Origin: Pannonibacter sp. XCT-53
Lineage (GTDB): Bacteria; Pseudomonadota; Alphaproteobacteria; Rhizobiales; Stappiaceae
Direction of reading: 5' to 3'
NCBI RefSeq assembly: GCF_009915765.1
Contig: NZ_JAABLQ010000001.1
Span: 2,294,001 to 2,358,000 of the forward strand
Length of the DNA stretch: 64,000 nt
In this document: positions 1 to 8,294 of the stretch, one piece after another
Layout: each line of letters opens with the position of its first letter
Position numbering within the stretch: position 1 is the stretch's first letter
The notes under the pieces: generated by a model
What the model was told of the DNA's origin: nothing
The model's database searches: none
What the model saw: only the letters and a program-made list of their open reading frames with translations
Position numbers and translations under genes: made by a program

Positions 1-511
1 CGAGCCGATGCTTGCCCAGGGCCAGGTCGATGCCATCTTTGGCTTCTCCTTCTCCTCGGTGATCAACCTCAAGGCCCAGGGCGTGCCGGAGGAGGACATC
101 GCGCTGATCATGATGGCCGAGAAGGGTCTCGACCTCTACGGCAACGTCGTCATGGTCAACACCGACTTCGCTGCCGCCAACCCGGAGGCCGTCAAGGGCT
201 TCGTCAAGGCGCTGACCAGGGGCTATCTCGAGGCGATCGCCGATCCGGCAGCCGCCGTCCCGCATGTGATGAAGCGCAACGAGGTGCTGAACGAGGCCGT
301 CGAGATCGAACGCCTCAAGATGGCCGTCGCCCAGTCCATCGCCACTCCGGCGGTGAAGGCCAACGGCTTCGGCGGCGTCGACATGGCCAAGCTCACCAGG
401 TCGATGGAGTATCTCCAGACCTCGATGGGTGTCAGCGCCACGCCGCCGGCCGCCGAGAAGGTGTTCGATCCCGCCTATCTGCCGCCGGCCGCCGAGCGCG
501 CCGTGAAGTAA
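1..511 (+). CDS. ABC transporter substrate-binding protein (NitT/TauT/THI5-like), 3' part
   Basis: This is the C-terminal part of a periplasmic binding protein; the frame is open from base 2 and the 5' end lies outside the window. The visible ~169 residues show the second lobe typical of the SsuA/TauA/NMT1-THI5 families, which capture small sulfonates, nitrate-like anions or pyrimidine precursors. The segment MMAEKGLDLYGNVVMVN resembles the hinge and second-lobe strand of that family, and the tail ends FDPAYLPPAAERAVK. It lies upstream of an ATPase and a permease on the same strand, so the three form one importer. The ligand cannot be read from this fragment. Confidence 0.85.
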   Translation, partial: EPMLAQGQVDAIFGFSFSSVINLKAQGVPEEDIALIMMAEKGLDLYGNVVMVNTDFAAANPEAVKGFVKALTRGYLEAIADPAAAVPHVMKRNEVLNEAVEIERLKMAVAQSIATPAVKANGFGGVDMAKLTRSMEYLQTSMGVSATPPAAEKVFDPAYLPPAAERAVK

Positions 512-597
512 CCGGTATGCGACGTCCTGCCCTCCCGGAGTGCCGAAGGGCGCCGGGAGGGACTTTTTGAAGTCAAGAAGATCCGACCGGAGGGGCA

Positions 598-1389
598 GTG
601 ACCGGATTTGTCGATTTGCGCGGCGTGCGGCTCACCTATGGCGGCACGGCGGACGGAACCCTCGCCCTCGATGGCCTGACGATGGCCGTCAACAAGGGCG
701 AATTCGCTGCCGTGGTCGGCCCGTCCGGCTGTGGCAAGTCCACCCTGATGAAGCTGGCGACAGGGCTGATGCGCCCCCAGGCCGGCACCGTCGAGGTGGC
801 GGGCAAGGAAGTGGCCGGCCCGGTGTCCATCGCCGGCATGGCGTTCCAGAACCCCTCCATGCTGCCCTGGCGCACGACGCTCGACAACGTCATGCTGCCG
901 CTCGAGATCGTTCAGCCGCATCGCAGCCGCCTGAAGCGCGAGCGCGAGGCCTATCTGAAGAAGGCGGAAGACCTTCTCGCCCTGGTCGGGCTCAGGGGCT
1001 TTGGCCAGAAATTCCCCTGGCAGCTCTCCGGCGGCATGCAGCAGCGCGCCAACCTCTGCCGCGCCCTGGTGCATGACCCGGCCCTCCTGATGCTGGACGA
1101 GCCCTTCGGCGCGCTCGATGCCTTCACCCGCGAGGAACTGTGGCAGGTCATGCGGGACCTGCATGCGGAGAAGGGCTTCACCACCATCCTCGTCACCCAT
1201 GACCTGCGCGAAGCCGTCTATCTCGCCGACCGCATCTTCGTCATGAGCGCCCGGCCCGGCAAGGTGATCATGGAGCGCAAGATCGACTTTCCCCGCCCGC
1301 GCCCCATCGACCTGACCTATGAGGCGGGCTTCAACGACATCGTGCACGAGCTGCGTGGGTACATTGCCGAAGCGAGGGCTGCCGCATGA
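598..1389 (+). CDS. ABC transporter ATP-binding protein (nitrate/sulfonate/taurine type)
   Basis: Cytoplasmic ATPase of the importer, 263 aa, a normal length for SsuB/TauB proteins. Walker A GPSGCGKST is at residues 41-49, the Q-loop near Q84, the signature LSGGMQQR at 143-150, Walker B LLMLDEP with D167/E168, and the H-loop at H201, so the enzyme looks intact. The GTG start at 598 follows a GGAGGGGC ribosome binding site. The stop overlaps the start of the permease in an ATGA arrangement, indicating translational coupling. Substrate specificity lies in the partner binding protein and is not resolved. Confidence 0.93.
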   Translation: MTGFVDLRGVRLTYGGTADGTLALDGLTMAVNKGEFAAVVGPSGCGKSTLMKLATGLMRPQAGTVEVAGKEVAGPVSIAGMAFQNPSMLPWRTTLDNVMLPLEIVQPHRSRLKREREAYLKKAEDLLALVGLRGFGQKFPWQLSGGMQQRANLCRALVHDPALLMLDEPFGALDAFTREELWQVMRDLHAEKGFTTILVTHDLREAVYLADRIFVMSARPGKVIMERKIDFPRPRPIDLTYEAGFNDIVHELRGYIAEARAAA

Positions 1390-2153
1390 ACGACCGCTGG
1401 ATCAAGGCTGCCCCGTTCCTGTGGACGTTCGGCCTCTTTGCGGGCTGGGAGCTGGCCGTCGCCGCGCTGCGCCTGCCGGTGTTCATCCTGCCGGCCCCGT
1501 CCGACATTCTCGCAGCCACATACCAGTACTGGCCGGCGATCTGGAAGAACGCGGTGCAGACGCTCTTCACCACCGTCCTCGGCTTTGCCATGGCGGTCGC
1601 CGGCGGCCTGCTGCTGGGTCTGGCCGTCGGCTGGAGCCGGGCGATCTACGCCGGGCTCTATCCGCTGATGATCGGCTTCAACTCGGTGCCGAAGGTGGCC
1701 GTGGTGCCGATCCTCGTCATCTGGTTCGGCATCGGCACCGTCCCGGCCGTGCTCACGGCCTTCCTGATCGCCTTCTTCCCGATCGTGGTGAATGTGGCCA
1801 CCGGCCTTGCCACCATCGAGCCGGAAATGGAGGACGTGCTGCGGGCGCTGGGGGCCCGGAAGCTCGACATCATGCTCAAGGTCGGCATTCCCCGCTCGAT
1901 GCCCTATTTCTTCGGCTCGCTGAAGATCGCCATCACGCTGGCCTTCGTCGGCTCGGTGATCTCCGAGACCGTCGCCGCCAACTCCGGCCTCGGCCACATG
2001 ATGCTGGCGGCGCAGTCGCAGTTCAACGTGCCGCTGGTCTGGGCCGGCCTCCTCGCCCTCGCCGTTCTCGGCATCGTCATGTACGCGCTGATGGCCGTCC
2101 TGGAAATGCGCATGACCGGCTGGGCCCACCGCTCCGGCCAGAACCGGGCGTAG
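1386..2153 (+). CDS. ABC transporter permease (nitrate/sulfonate/taurine type)
   Basis: Inner-membrane permease of 255 aa with about six hydrophobic segments and the BPD_transp_1 fold. The cytoplasmic EAA-type loop that docks on the ATPase is visible around EPEMEDVLRALGARKLDIML. The gene overlaps the ATPase gene by four bases and is the last gene of the operon. A long GC-rich inverted repeat follows within 100 bases and could end the transcript. TauC/SsuC-like is the best family description. Confidence 0.93.
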   Translation: MNDRWIKAAPFLWTFGLFAGWELAVAALRLPVFILPAPSDILAATYQYWPAIWKNAVQTLFTTVLGFAMAVAGGLLLGLAVGWSRAIYAGLYPLMIGFNSVPKVAVVPILVIWFGIGTVPAVLTAFLIAFFPIVVNVATGLATIEPEMEDVLRALGARKLDIMLKVGIPRSMPYFFGSLKIAITLAFVGSVISETVAANSGLGHMMLAAQSQFNVPLVWAGLLALAVLGIVMYALMAVLEMRMTGWAHRSGQNRA

Positions 2154-2243
2154 GACCGCCTCAGTCCAGAACTGAGGCAAGCTCCTTGCCCCCTTGCGGC
2201 CGTGCAATCTCATGAGCGGTCAGACGGTGTCGAGGCCTCGCAG

Positions 2244-2399
2244 CCCCCCTCCCCCTCGTGGGGAGGGGTAAGGGGTGGGGGGCACGGGAGGCCGTCAGAT
2301 CACAAGGCATCCGAACTCCGCCTTGTCAGGAACGTCTATAACTTGGGTTTACGTCGGTTCCCCCGACCCCCAAACCCCTCCCCACGAGGGGGAGGGGGG
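2244..2399. repeat. Inverted pair of GC-rich intergenic palindromic elements
   Basis: Two copies of a C/G-run element (2244-2282 and 2360-2399) lie in opposite orientation between the convergent permease and DUF3141 genes (gap 2154-2492). The core is CCCCTCGTGGGGAGGGG; the first 26 bases of copy one are perfectly complementary to the end of copy two, so the pair can form one large hairpin or cruciform. A third copy lies at 5954-5985. Elements of this composition are dispersed in many rhizobial-type genomes. Here they could act as a bidirectional terminator. Nothing else is seen in this gap. Confidence 0.75.
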
Positions 2400-2492
2400 C
2401 GGAAAGGCTGCGACAAGGTTGAACCGTCTGAGCCCGGTCCTTCACATCGAACGGATATCGGATTTCAGGGCCGAAAGCCCCGCCCCCCGACC

Positions 2493-4925
2493 TTACTTCG
2501 CCGCCACCATCACCTCGGCCGGGCCGCGGAGCGCCTTCTTCCCCAGCGGATCCTCGGTCACGTCGCCGGAAATCGGCGGCAGGTCGAGGATGTCGTGGAA
2601 CCTTTGCAGCATGTCCAGCGTGTGCGGGGCCATTTCATCAATGGCGCCCGGGACATACTGCACCACCCGGGCAGCCAGGTCGCGGTCCTCCCGGGTCTTC
2701 AGGAGCTTCGGCAAGGCGGCGAGAGCGCCGGTGCGGTCGAATTCCACGATCAGCGTCTGTTCGTGGATGATGATCGCGCGCTCCTCGGCGCTGAGCGAGC
2801 GGAACGGCTCGTCCTCGGTCAGCACATGGGCCGAGCGCTCCAGCCGGTCGCGGCGCACATTGCCGCGCGAGTCTGCCAGCAGCACCAGCATGCGGATGAC
2901 CGCCTCGACGAAGCCGCCCTCCTCCACGCGGCGCAGGGCCGATTGCACAACCGGCAAGGCCCTGAGTTCGTCCGTGCGCTTCAGCGTGCGCGGCCGCACG
3001 TGGCCGCGGCCATACCAGCGCGCCCAGGGCGTGCCCCAGAGGCCGAAGAAGGCCATCTCGTACCAGGTGTCGCGCAGGTCGCGGACCATGTCGATGGACT
3101 GCTCGATCAGGTCGGCGCTCAGCCGCTCCAGCTCGACCAGCGGATTGCTGGCCGGTGCCGGCGCGCGTTCCGCCTTCACCTTCTCGGCCATCTGCTGCAG
3201 CGGCTGCACCAGCGGATTGCGGCTGGAGAAGGCGGCGCGCTGCAGCCGCAGCGGATGCAGCACGCGGCCGGCTTCCGCGCTGGCTTCGGTCACGCCGGCC
3301 TGCACGAAGGGCCGGATCACCGTGTCATAGACCTCGGCCTGCTGCTCCGACCAGCGGGCGACGGCCGCAAAGGGCGTCTCGTCATCGCGGCCATCATCCA
3401 GCGCCTGCAGGTCGTCGAGCGTCCGCTCGTGGAACGAGACGGTAAAGGTGCGGTTCACCCCCTCGCCGGAATAATCGTCGATCTTCATCTCGTAGAGACC
3501 GGGCGCCAGCGCCTCGATGGTCTTCATCGTCGAGGCCATCTCGCTGTGCTCCTTCCTCGCAATCGAGGAGGACACGAAGATGCCGAGATGCCCGACCTGG
3601 TCATGCACCATGTAGAGGATGCGCTGGCCGCGGATCTGGATCTCGCTGACGTCCGAATAGGTGTCGAGGATCCAGTTCAGCGCCTGCTGCGGCGGGGTGA
3701 TGTTGTCGCCATGGCTGGCGAAGACGATGATCGGCGCGCGGATTGCCTTGAGATCCACATTGCGGCCCGGCTCCAGCCGCGCCTCGTTGCGCGCCAGCCG
3801 GTTGCCGACGAAGAGCTGTTCGACGATCCAGCGGATCTCGGCTTCGTTCAGCAGGAAGTAGCCGCCCCACCAGGTCTCGAACTCGAGGAAGCGCGGGGCT
3901 TCCGTGTCCACATGGGCATAGAGGTCGACGTATTTGCGGAACAGCGTCCGGGCCGGATTGAGCAGCTCGAAATTGGAGACGAGATGCGCGCCGTCGAAGA
4001 CGCCATGGCCGATGTCGGACCAGAACATCGGCATGACGGTGCCGCCCAGAACGCCGGCGTTGTAGCGCATCGGATGGCCCCCGACGAGACCGGACCAGGT
4101 GTCGACCGGCGCGCCATTCAGCACGATCGGGCCGGTCAGGTCCGGATTGGAGGCCGCCAGCAGCAGGGTTGCCCAGCCGCCCTGGCAGTTGCCGATCACC
4201 ACCGGACGCGGGGCGTCCGGGTGGCGGCGCGTCACCTCGCGCACGAACTCCGCTTCGGCCCGCGTCACGTCGGCCAGCGTCTGGCCTTTCTCCGGCGCGC
4301 GGCGGAAGGCGACGAAATAGACCGGATAGCCCTCCTTCAGCGCCACACCCACCTGGCTGTCGGTCTTGAACCCGCCGATGCCGGCACCGTGGCCGGCGCG
4401 CGGATCAATGATGATGTAGGGCCGCTTGGCCGGATCGATGGTTACGCCAGCCGGCGGCAGGATGCGCAGCAGCATGTAGTTGCAGGGATGCGGCAGGTCC
4501 TTGCCGTCGACGACCACCTCGTGGTCATAGACCAGCACCGGCGGGCAGCCCTCGGCCTCGTGCTTCAGGAAGATGTCGCCGCGCTGGCGCAGCGTGTCGA
4601 GTGTCAGCACCAGGCGCTGGCCGGCATCCGTCACATAGGCCTTCACATCCTCGGCCAGTGTGCCCTCGGCCTGACGGGCGCTGAGGTCGGAGGCCAGCTT
4701 GGTCAGGCTCTCGAGGCTCTTGCGGGTGCGGGCGTTGTGCGTGCGCGCCATCGCGTCGAGATGGCGCGACGTGCCGCGCAGCATCATCTCGCTCATGGCG
4801 GAAAACTCCGCGAACTGGGCGGTGAACACCTTCATCCGTTCGCTCGGCGACCAGGCGGTCGCGTCCTGCAGGGACTTCAGCAGATCGCCGTTCGGCGTGT
4901 TCAGGGCATCGAAAATGTTGCTCAT
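2493..4925 (-). CDS. DUF3141 domain protein (PHA-synthase/alpha-beta-hydrolase-like)
   Basis: Cytoplasmic protein of 810 aa. The first ~100 residues are helical and phasin-like. The hydrolase-like core follows: DPRAGHGAGIGGFK at 174-187, then a nucleophile-elbow sequence GNCQGG with Cys247 where lipases carry Ser, as in PHA synthases. Later HGDNITPP and HDQVGHLGIF segments can supply the acid and His of a triad. The C-terminal ~300 residues are helical and unassigned. It is 11 bp downstream of the fabI-like gene on the same strand. DUF3141 proteins often sit beside fabI, phaJ or pta/ackA, suggesting a role in acyl-CoA or polyester metabolism. Activity is unproven. Confidence 0.85.
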   Translation of the reverse strand: MSNIFDALNTPNGDLLKSLQDATAWSPSERMKVFTAQFAEFSAMSEMMLRGTSRHLDAMARTHNARTRKSLESLTKLASDLSARQAEGTLAEDVKAYVTDAGQRLVLTLDTLRQRGDIFLKHEAEGCPPVLVYDHEVVVDGKDLPHPCNYMLLRILPPAGVTIDPAKRPYIIIDPRAGHGAGIGGFKTDSQVGVALKEGYPVYFVAFRRAPEKGQTLADVTRAEAEFVREVTRRHPDAPRPVVIGNCQGGWATLLLAASNPDLTGPIVLNGAPVDTWSGLVGGHPMRYNAGVLGGTVMPMFWSDIGHGVFDGAHLVSNFELLNPARTLFRKYVDLYAHVDTEAPRFLEFETWWGGYFLLNEAEIRWIVEQLFVGNRLARNEARLEPGRNVDLKAIRAPIIVFASHGDNITPPQQALNWILDTYSDVSEIQIRGQRILYMVHDQVGHLGIFVSSSIARKEHSEMASTMKTIEALAPGLYEMKIDDYSGEGVNRTFTVSFHERTLDDLQALDDGRDDETPFAAVARWSEQQAEVYDTVIRPFVQAGVTEASAEAGRVLHPLRLQRAAFSSRNPLVQPLQQMAEKVKAERAPAPASNPLVELERLSADLIEQSIDMVRDLRDTWYEMAFFGLWGTPWARWYGRGHVRPRTLKRTDELRALPVVQSALRRVEEGGFVEAVIRMLVLLADSRGNVRRDRLERSAHVLTEDEPFRSLSAEERAIIIHEQTLIVEFDRTGALAALPKLLKTREDRDLAARVVQYVPGAIDEMAPHTLDMLQRFHDILDLPPISGDVTEDPLGKKALRGPAEVMVAAK

Positions 4926-4936
4926 GGGAGTTCCCT

Positions 4937-5701
4937 TCAGCCGATGATGCTGTAACCGCCGTCGATGGCATGGACGCCGCCCGTGACGTTGGCGGCCTCA
5001 CGGCTGGCGAGGAAGGCGGCATAGGCGCCGACATCCTCGATGGTGGCCAGCAGATGCGTCGGCGCGCGCGCGGCCGCCGCGTTGAGCAGGTCATCAAACT
5101 CGGCGATGCCGGAGGCTGCGCGGGTCTTCAGCGGTCCGGGCGACAGCGCATGCACCGAGATCCGCTTCGGGCCAAGTTCGGCGGCCGCATAGCGGGTCAC
5201 CGCTTCCAGGGCGGCCTTCACCGGGCCCATGACGTTGTAGTGCTCGACCACCTTTTCCGCGCCATAGAAGGACACGGTCATGCAGGTGCCGCCGTCCTGC
5301 ATCAGCGGTTCCGACTTGCGGATGAGGCGCAGGAAGGAATGCACAGAAATGTCCATCGCAAGGCCGAAGCCTTCGGCGGAGCAGTCGATCACCCGGCCAT
5401 GCAGATCGTCCTTCGGGCAGAAGGCGATGGAGTGGACCAGCGTGTCGAGACGCCCCCAGCGCCGGCTGATCTCGTCAAACAGCGCGTCGGTCTCGTCGCC
5501 GTTGCGCACGTCCAGCGGCGCGATGATCTCGGCGCCCAGCGCTTCGGCCAGCGGCCGTACATGCGGCTCGGCCTTGTCGTTCAGATAGGTGATGGCCAGG
5601 TCCGCGCCCTGCCGGCGCAGGGCCGCGGCAATGCCGTAGGCGATGGACTGGTCGTTGGCCACGCCGACGACGAGCGCCTTCTGACCGGTGAGATCGAACA
5701 T
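4937..5701 (-). CDS. fabI: Enoyl-[acyl-carrier-protein] reductase, FabI type
   Basis: NADH-dependent reductase of the last step of fatty-acid elongation, 254 aa from the ATG at 5701. An upstream ATG at 5767 would add 22 residues before the fold and lacks support. The N-terminal glycine-rich NAD site VVGVANDQSIAYG and the catalytic Tyr-x6-Lys (YNVMGPVK), preceded by SFYGAEKVVEHY, are characteristic of FabI rather than FabG. The pairing with DUF3141 suggests a second, specialised FabI rather than the housekeeping copy. Its Shine-Dalgarno sequence AAGGGAGAGC lies inside a hairpin arm, described separately. Confidence 0.92.
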   Translation of the reverse strand: MFDLTGQKALVVGVANDQSIAYGIAAALRRQGADLAITYLNDKAEPHVRPLAEALGAEIIAPLDVRNGDETDALFDEISRRWGRLDTLVHSIAFCPKDDLHGRVIDCSAEGFGLAMDISVHSFLRLIRKSEPLMQDGGTCMTVSFYGAEKVVEHYNVMGPVKAALEAVTRYAAAELGPKRISVHALSPGPLKTRAASGIAEFDDLLNAAAARAPTHLLATIEDVGAYAAFLASREAANVTGGVHAIDGGYSIIG

Positions 5702-5706
5702 CCCGC

Positions 5707-5750
5707 GCTCTCCCTTGGGGTCGCCCCGGACAATCCGGGCAAGGGAGAGC
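5707..5750 (-). promoter_or_regulatory. fabI leader hairpin that can sequester the ribosome binding site
   Basis: On the minus strand GCTCTCCCTT (5750-5741) is a perfect 10-base complement of AAGGGAGAGC (5716-5707), which holds the fabI Shine-Dalgarno sequence six bases before the ATG. The 24-base loop contains an inner stem CCCGGA/TCCGGG (5725-5739) and a competing hairpin GGGGCGACCCC. No T-run follows, so it is not an intrinsic terminator. The layout fits a translational switch such as a thermometer or protein- or RNA-gated hairpin. Structure is read directly; function is inferred. Confidence 0.55.
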
Positions 5751-5953
5751 CTATTGCACTGCAACAACCGGTTTGTGACGGTTTGCCCCTATGCGCATTT
5801 CACCGGAGGCGCGGCTGGCAGCATAAATCCATTCACCGTCATCGCGGGCGAAGCGCAGCGGAGACCCGGGACCGGAGCGCCACTGCACCCTGTACGGCGC
5901 TGATCAGGGATCACAGGAGCAAAGTGCAAAGTACAAGGCGCACTCCGCCTTTC

Positions 5954-5985
5954 AGCCCCCCTCCCCACGAGGGGGAGGGGAGCGG
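5954..5985. repeat. Third copy of the GC-rich intergenic palindrome
   Basis: CCCCTCCCCACGAGGGGGAG and flanking bases match the core of the two elements at 2244-2399. It lies just beyond the 3' end of the fadJ-like gene, where its stem (C-run, ACGA loop, G-run) could help end that transcript. Confidence 0.65.
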
Positions 5986-6036
5986 AGAGTCCTCAGTTTT
6001 CGTCCGGCCACATATGCGAACTGCCCAGGCTCAACG

Positions 6037-8130
6037 TCACCCCGCGAAGCTGCCGCCGTCTGCGGCCAGCCGCTCCAGCAGCGCCGCCGGCTTGAACTCC
6101 GCCCGGCCGCTCTGCTCGAAGCGGGCCTGCAGGCCATCGCGGATCCTGGCAAGGCCGATGTTTCCGGCCGCGTGCATCGGGCCACCGCGCCAGGCCGGGA
6201 AGCCGTAGCCGAAGATCCAGATCACGTCGATGTCGCCGGGCCGCTGGGCGATGCCCTCTTCCAGGATGCGCGCGCCCTCGTTGATCATCGGATAGAGCAG
6301 CCGCTCGACGATCTCCGCAGCCGGGATGCTGCGCCGGGTGATGCCCTCGCGCGCGGCAATCGCCTTGGCGAGGTCCTCGACCTCGCTGTCGGCCAGCGGC
6401 TTGCGCTCGCCCGGCTCGTAGCGGTAGAAGCCGCGCCCGGTTTTCTGGCCGAAGCGGCCCTGTTCGCACAGGTGATCGGCGATCTCTGCCGTCTGGCCGA
6501 GCGCCTTGCGGGCGCGCCAGGAAATGTCGAGGCCGGCGAGATCGAGCATCGCGAAGGGCCCCATCGGGAAGCCGAAGCCGTTCCAGGCCGCGTCCACCTC
6601 GGCCGGGCTCGCGCCCTCGACCAGCAGCGCCTCCAGATCGTTGCGCTGCGCCCGGAGGATGCGGTTGCCGACGAAGCCGTTGCAGACACCGACCACCACC
6701 GGGATCTTGCCGAGCTTGCGTCCGACCTCGACGGCGGCGAGCAGCACGTCCGGCGCCGTCTTTTCGGCCCGCACCACTTCCAGGAGCTTCATGATGTTGG
6801 CCGGCGAGAAGAAGTGCATGCCGACCACTGCCTCGGGACGGGAGGTGGCGGCGGCAATCTCGTTCACGTCGAGATAGGAGGTGTTGGTCGCCAGGATCGC
6901 GTCCGGCCCGGCCAGCCGGTCGAGATCGGCCATCAGCGTCTTCTTCACGCCCATGTCCTCGAACACCGCCTCGACGATGAGATCGGCACTCGCCACCGCG
7001 CCAAGATCGAGCCAGCCGGTGATGCGGGCGATCCGCTCGGCCTTCTCGGCCTCGCTCATCCGGCCGCGCGCGACGGTGGAAGCATAGTTCTTGTCGATGT
7101 TGCCCTGTCCGCGCGCCAGCGCCTCGGCGCTGGTCTCGATCAGCGTCACCGGATAGCCGGCATTGGCAAAGGCCATGGCAATGCCGCCGCCCATGGTGCC
7201 CGCGCCGATCACCGCAACCGAGCGCACCGGACGGGCCACCGCATCCGCCGGCAGGCCGTCGATCTTGGCCGCCGCCTTTTCGGCGAAGAAGGCATGACGC
7301 AGCGCCTTCGACTGGTCACCGGCCACCAGCGACAGGAATGCGGCGCGCTCCGCCTTCATGCCCGCCTCGAAGTCGAGATCCAGACTGTTGCGCACGGCGG
7401 CGACGCAGGCCGCCGGGGCTTCCGCCCCGCGCGCGCCCTTCAGCACCTCGGCTGCGGCTGCCTCGAACGCGTCGCGCCCGGCCCGCGCCGCCTCAAGCCG
7501 CGCTGCGTCGCTGGAGAGACCCACCGGCGCCACGCCGGAGGCAATCATCTGCCGCGCCAGGGCGCGGGCGGCGGCCACCACATCCTCGGCCACCTCGGTG
7601 ACAATGCCGAGCTTCAGCGCCTCGGCGCCGCCCACCGGCTCGCCCGAGACAATGAGCTTCACCGCGGCCGCCGGACCGATCAGGCGCGGCAGGCGCTGGG
7701 TGCCGCCGGCACCGGGGATCAGGCCGAGCTTCACCTCCGGCAGGCCCATCTTCGCGGACGGCGCGGCGACGCGGGCATGGGCGCCCAGCGCCACTTCCAG
7801 CCCGCCGCCCAGCGCCGGTCCGTGGATCGCGGCAACGACCGGCTTCGGGAAGGCCTCGATGGCGGCGATGACGTCCGGCAGGAACGGCTCGCGCGGCGGC
7901 TTGCCGAATTCGGTGATGTCGGCCCCGGCGCAGAACCCGCGTCCGGCCCCCGTCATCACGATGGCCTCGATGGCCGGGTCGGCGGCAGCCTCCGCGAGCG
8001 CTGCGACAATACCGGCCCGCAGCGCCGTGCTCAGCGCGTTCACGGGTGGATTGTTCAGCGTCAGGAGAGCAATCCCGTTCTCCTGCGTCAGGGTCACGAC
8101 ATCGGGGCTTGCGCTGTGCGGCTCGGTCAT
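6037..8130 (-). CDS. fadJ: Bifunctional enoyl-CoA hydratase / 3-hydroxyacyl-CoA dehydrogenase (FadJ/FadB type)
   Basis: Catalyses hydration of trans-2-enoyl-CoA and NAD-dependent oxidation of 3-hydroxyacyl-CoA in beta-oxidation; 697 aa, the usual size. The crotonase half shows GRGFCAGADITEF, GGGLEVALG and GLPEVKLGLIPGAGG with the two catalytic Glu. The dehydrogenase half starts at VIGAGTMGGGIAMAFANAG (NAD site) and carries GMHFFSPANIMKLLEVV with the catalytic His. A C-terminal 3HCDH domain completes it. I chose ATG 8130; an in-frame GTG at 8142 is the alternative. It is divergent from the phosphotransferase/iclR pair, with a perfect inverted repeat just upstream. Confidence 0.93.
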   Translation of the reverse strand: MTEPHSASPDVVTLTQENGIALLTLNNPPVNALSTALRAGIVAALAEAAADPAIEAIVMTGAGRGFCAGADITEFGKPPREPFLPDVIAAIEAFPKPVVAAIHGPALGGGLEVALGAHARVAAPSAKMGLPEVKLGLIPGAGGTQRLPRLIGPAAAVKLIVSGEPVGGAEALKLGIVTEVAEDVVAAARALARQMIASGVAPVGLSSDAARLEAARAGRDAFEAAAAEVLKGARGAEAPAACVAAVRNSLDLDFEAGMKAERAAFLSLVAGDQSKALRHAFFAEKAAAKIDGLPADAVARPVRSVAVIGAGTMGGGIAMAFANAGYPVTLIETSAEALARGQGNIDKNYASTVARGRMSEAEKAERIARITGWLDLGAVASADLIVEAVFEDMGVKKTLMADLDRLAGPDAILATNTSYLDVNEIAAATSRPEAVVGMHFFSPANIMKLLEVVRAEKTAPDVLLAAVEVGRKLGKIPVVVGVCNGFVGNRILRAQRNDLEALLVEGASPAEVDAAWNGFGFPMGPFAMLDLAGLDISWRARKALGQTAEIADHLCEQGRFGQKTGRGFYRYEPGERKPLADSEVEDLAKAIAAREGITRRSIPAAEIVERLLYPMINEGARILEEGIAQRPGDIDVIWIFGYGFPAWRGGPMHAAGNIGLARIRDGLQARFEQSGRAEFKPAALLERLAADGGSFAG

Positions 8131-8156
8131 CGTCGTCTTCACTCCCGCAGACGGAA

Positions 8157-8177
8157 GAATTTCGCAGTGCGAAATTC
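8157..8177. promoter_or_regulatory. Perfect 9-3-9 inverted repeat, candidate operator
   Basis: GAATTTCGC, three bases AGT, then GCGAAATTC: nine-base arms with no mismatch, 27 bases upstream of the fadJ-type start and inside the divergent intergenic region. IclR-family proteins bind palindromes of this AT-flanked type, and an iclR gene closes the divergent operon, so it is the leading candidate regulator. The position would let one protein control both directions. Confidence 0.6.
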
Positions 8178-8229
8178 AATTTCAATTTATTGCGGCGCAC
8201 GCTAGGCGAGGCAGGAGATGTCTGTCAAT

Positions 8230-8284
8230 CTGTCCTGCAGCGGACAGCCGCGTCCTGCTGAAATTCATAAACCGACCGGTCAGG
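8230..8284. promoter_or_regulatory. Second inverted repeat and TetR-like half-palindrome near the phosphotransferase start
   Basis: CTGTCC-TGCAGC-GGACAG (8230-8247) is a 6-6-6 inverted repeat. ACCGACCGGTCAGG (8271-8284) has a symmetric ACCGGT core like operators of TetR-family lipid regulators, ending ten bases before the ATG at 8295. Either may be a second operator of the divergent promoter region. Short repeats in GC-rich DNA arise by chance, so confidence is low. Confidence 0.35.
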
Positions 8285-8294
8285 CAATTCCACA

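Larger units (their letters stand above)
5702..6036. other. Intergenic region upstream of fabI
   Basis: A 335-base gap between the 5' end of fabI and the 3' end of the fadJ-like gene. It holds the leader hairpin (5707-5750), the third palindromic element (5954-5985) and otherwise no recognisable gene. The fabI promoter should lie around 5750-5830 but I see no clear -35/-10 pair. Confidence 0.5.

Noticed and set aside
2202..4955. A 917-aa plus-strand frame opposite the DUF3141 gene
   Set aside because: It is the mirror of a well-supported gene; high GC leaves the antisense frame open. No domain is recognisable and it runs through the intergenic repeats.
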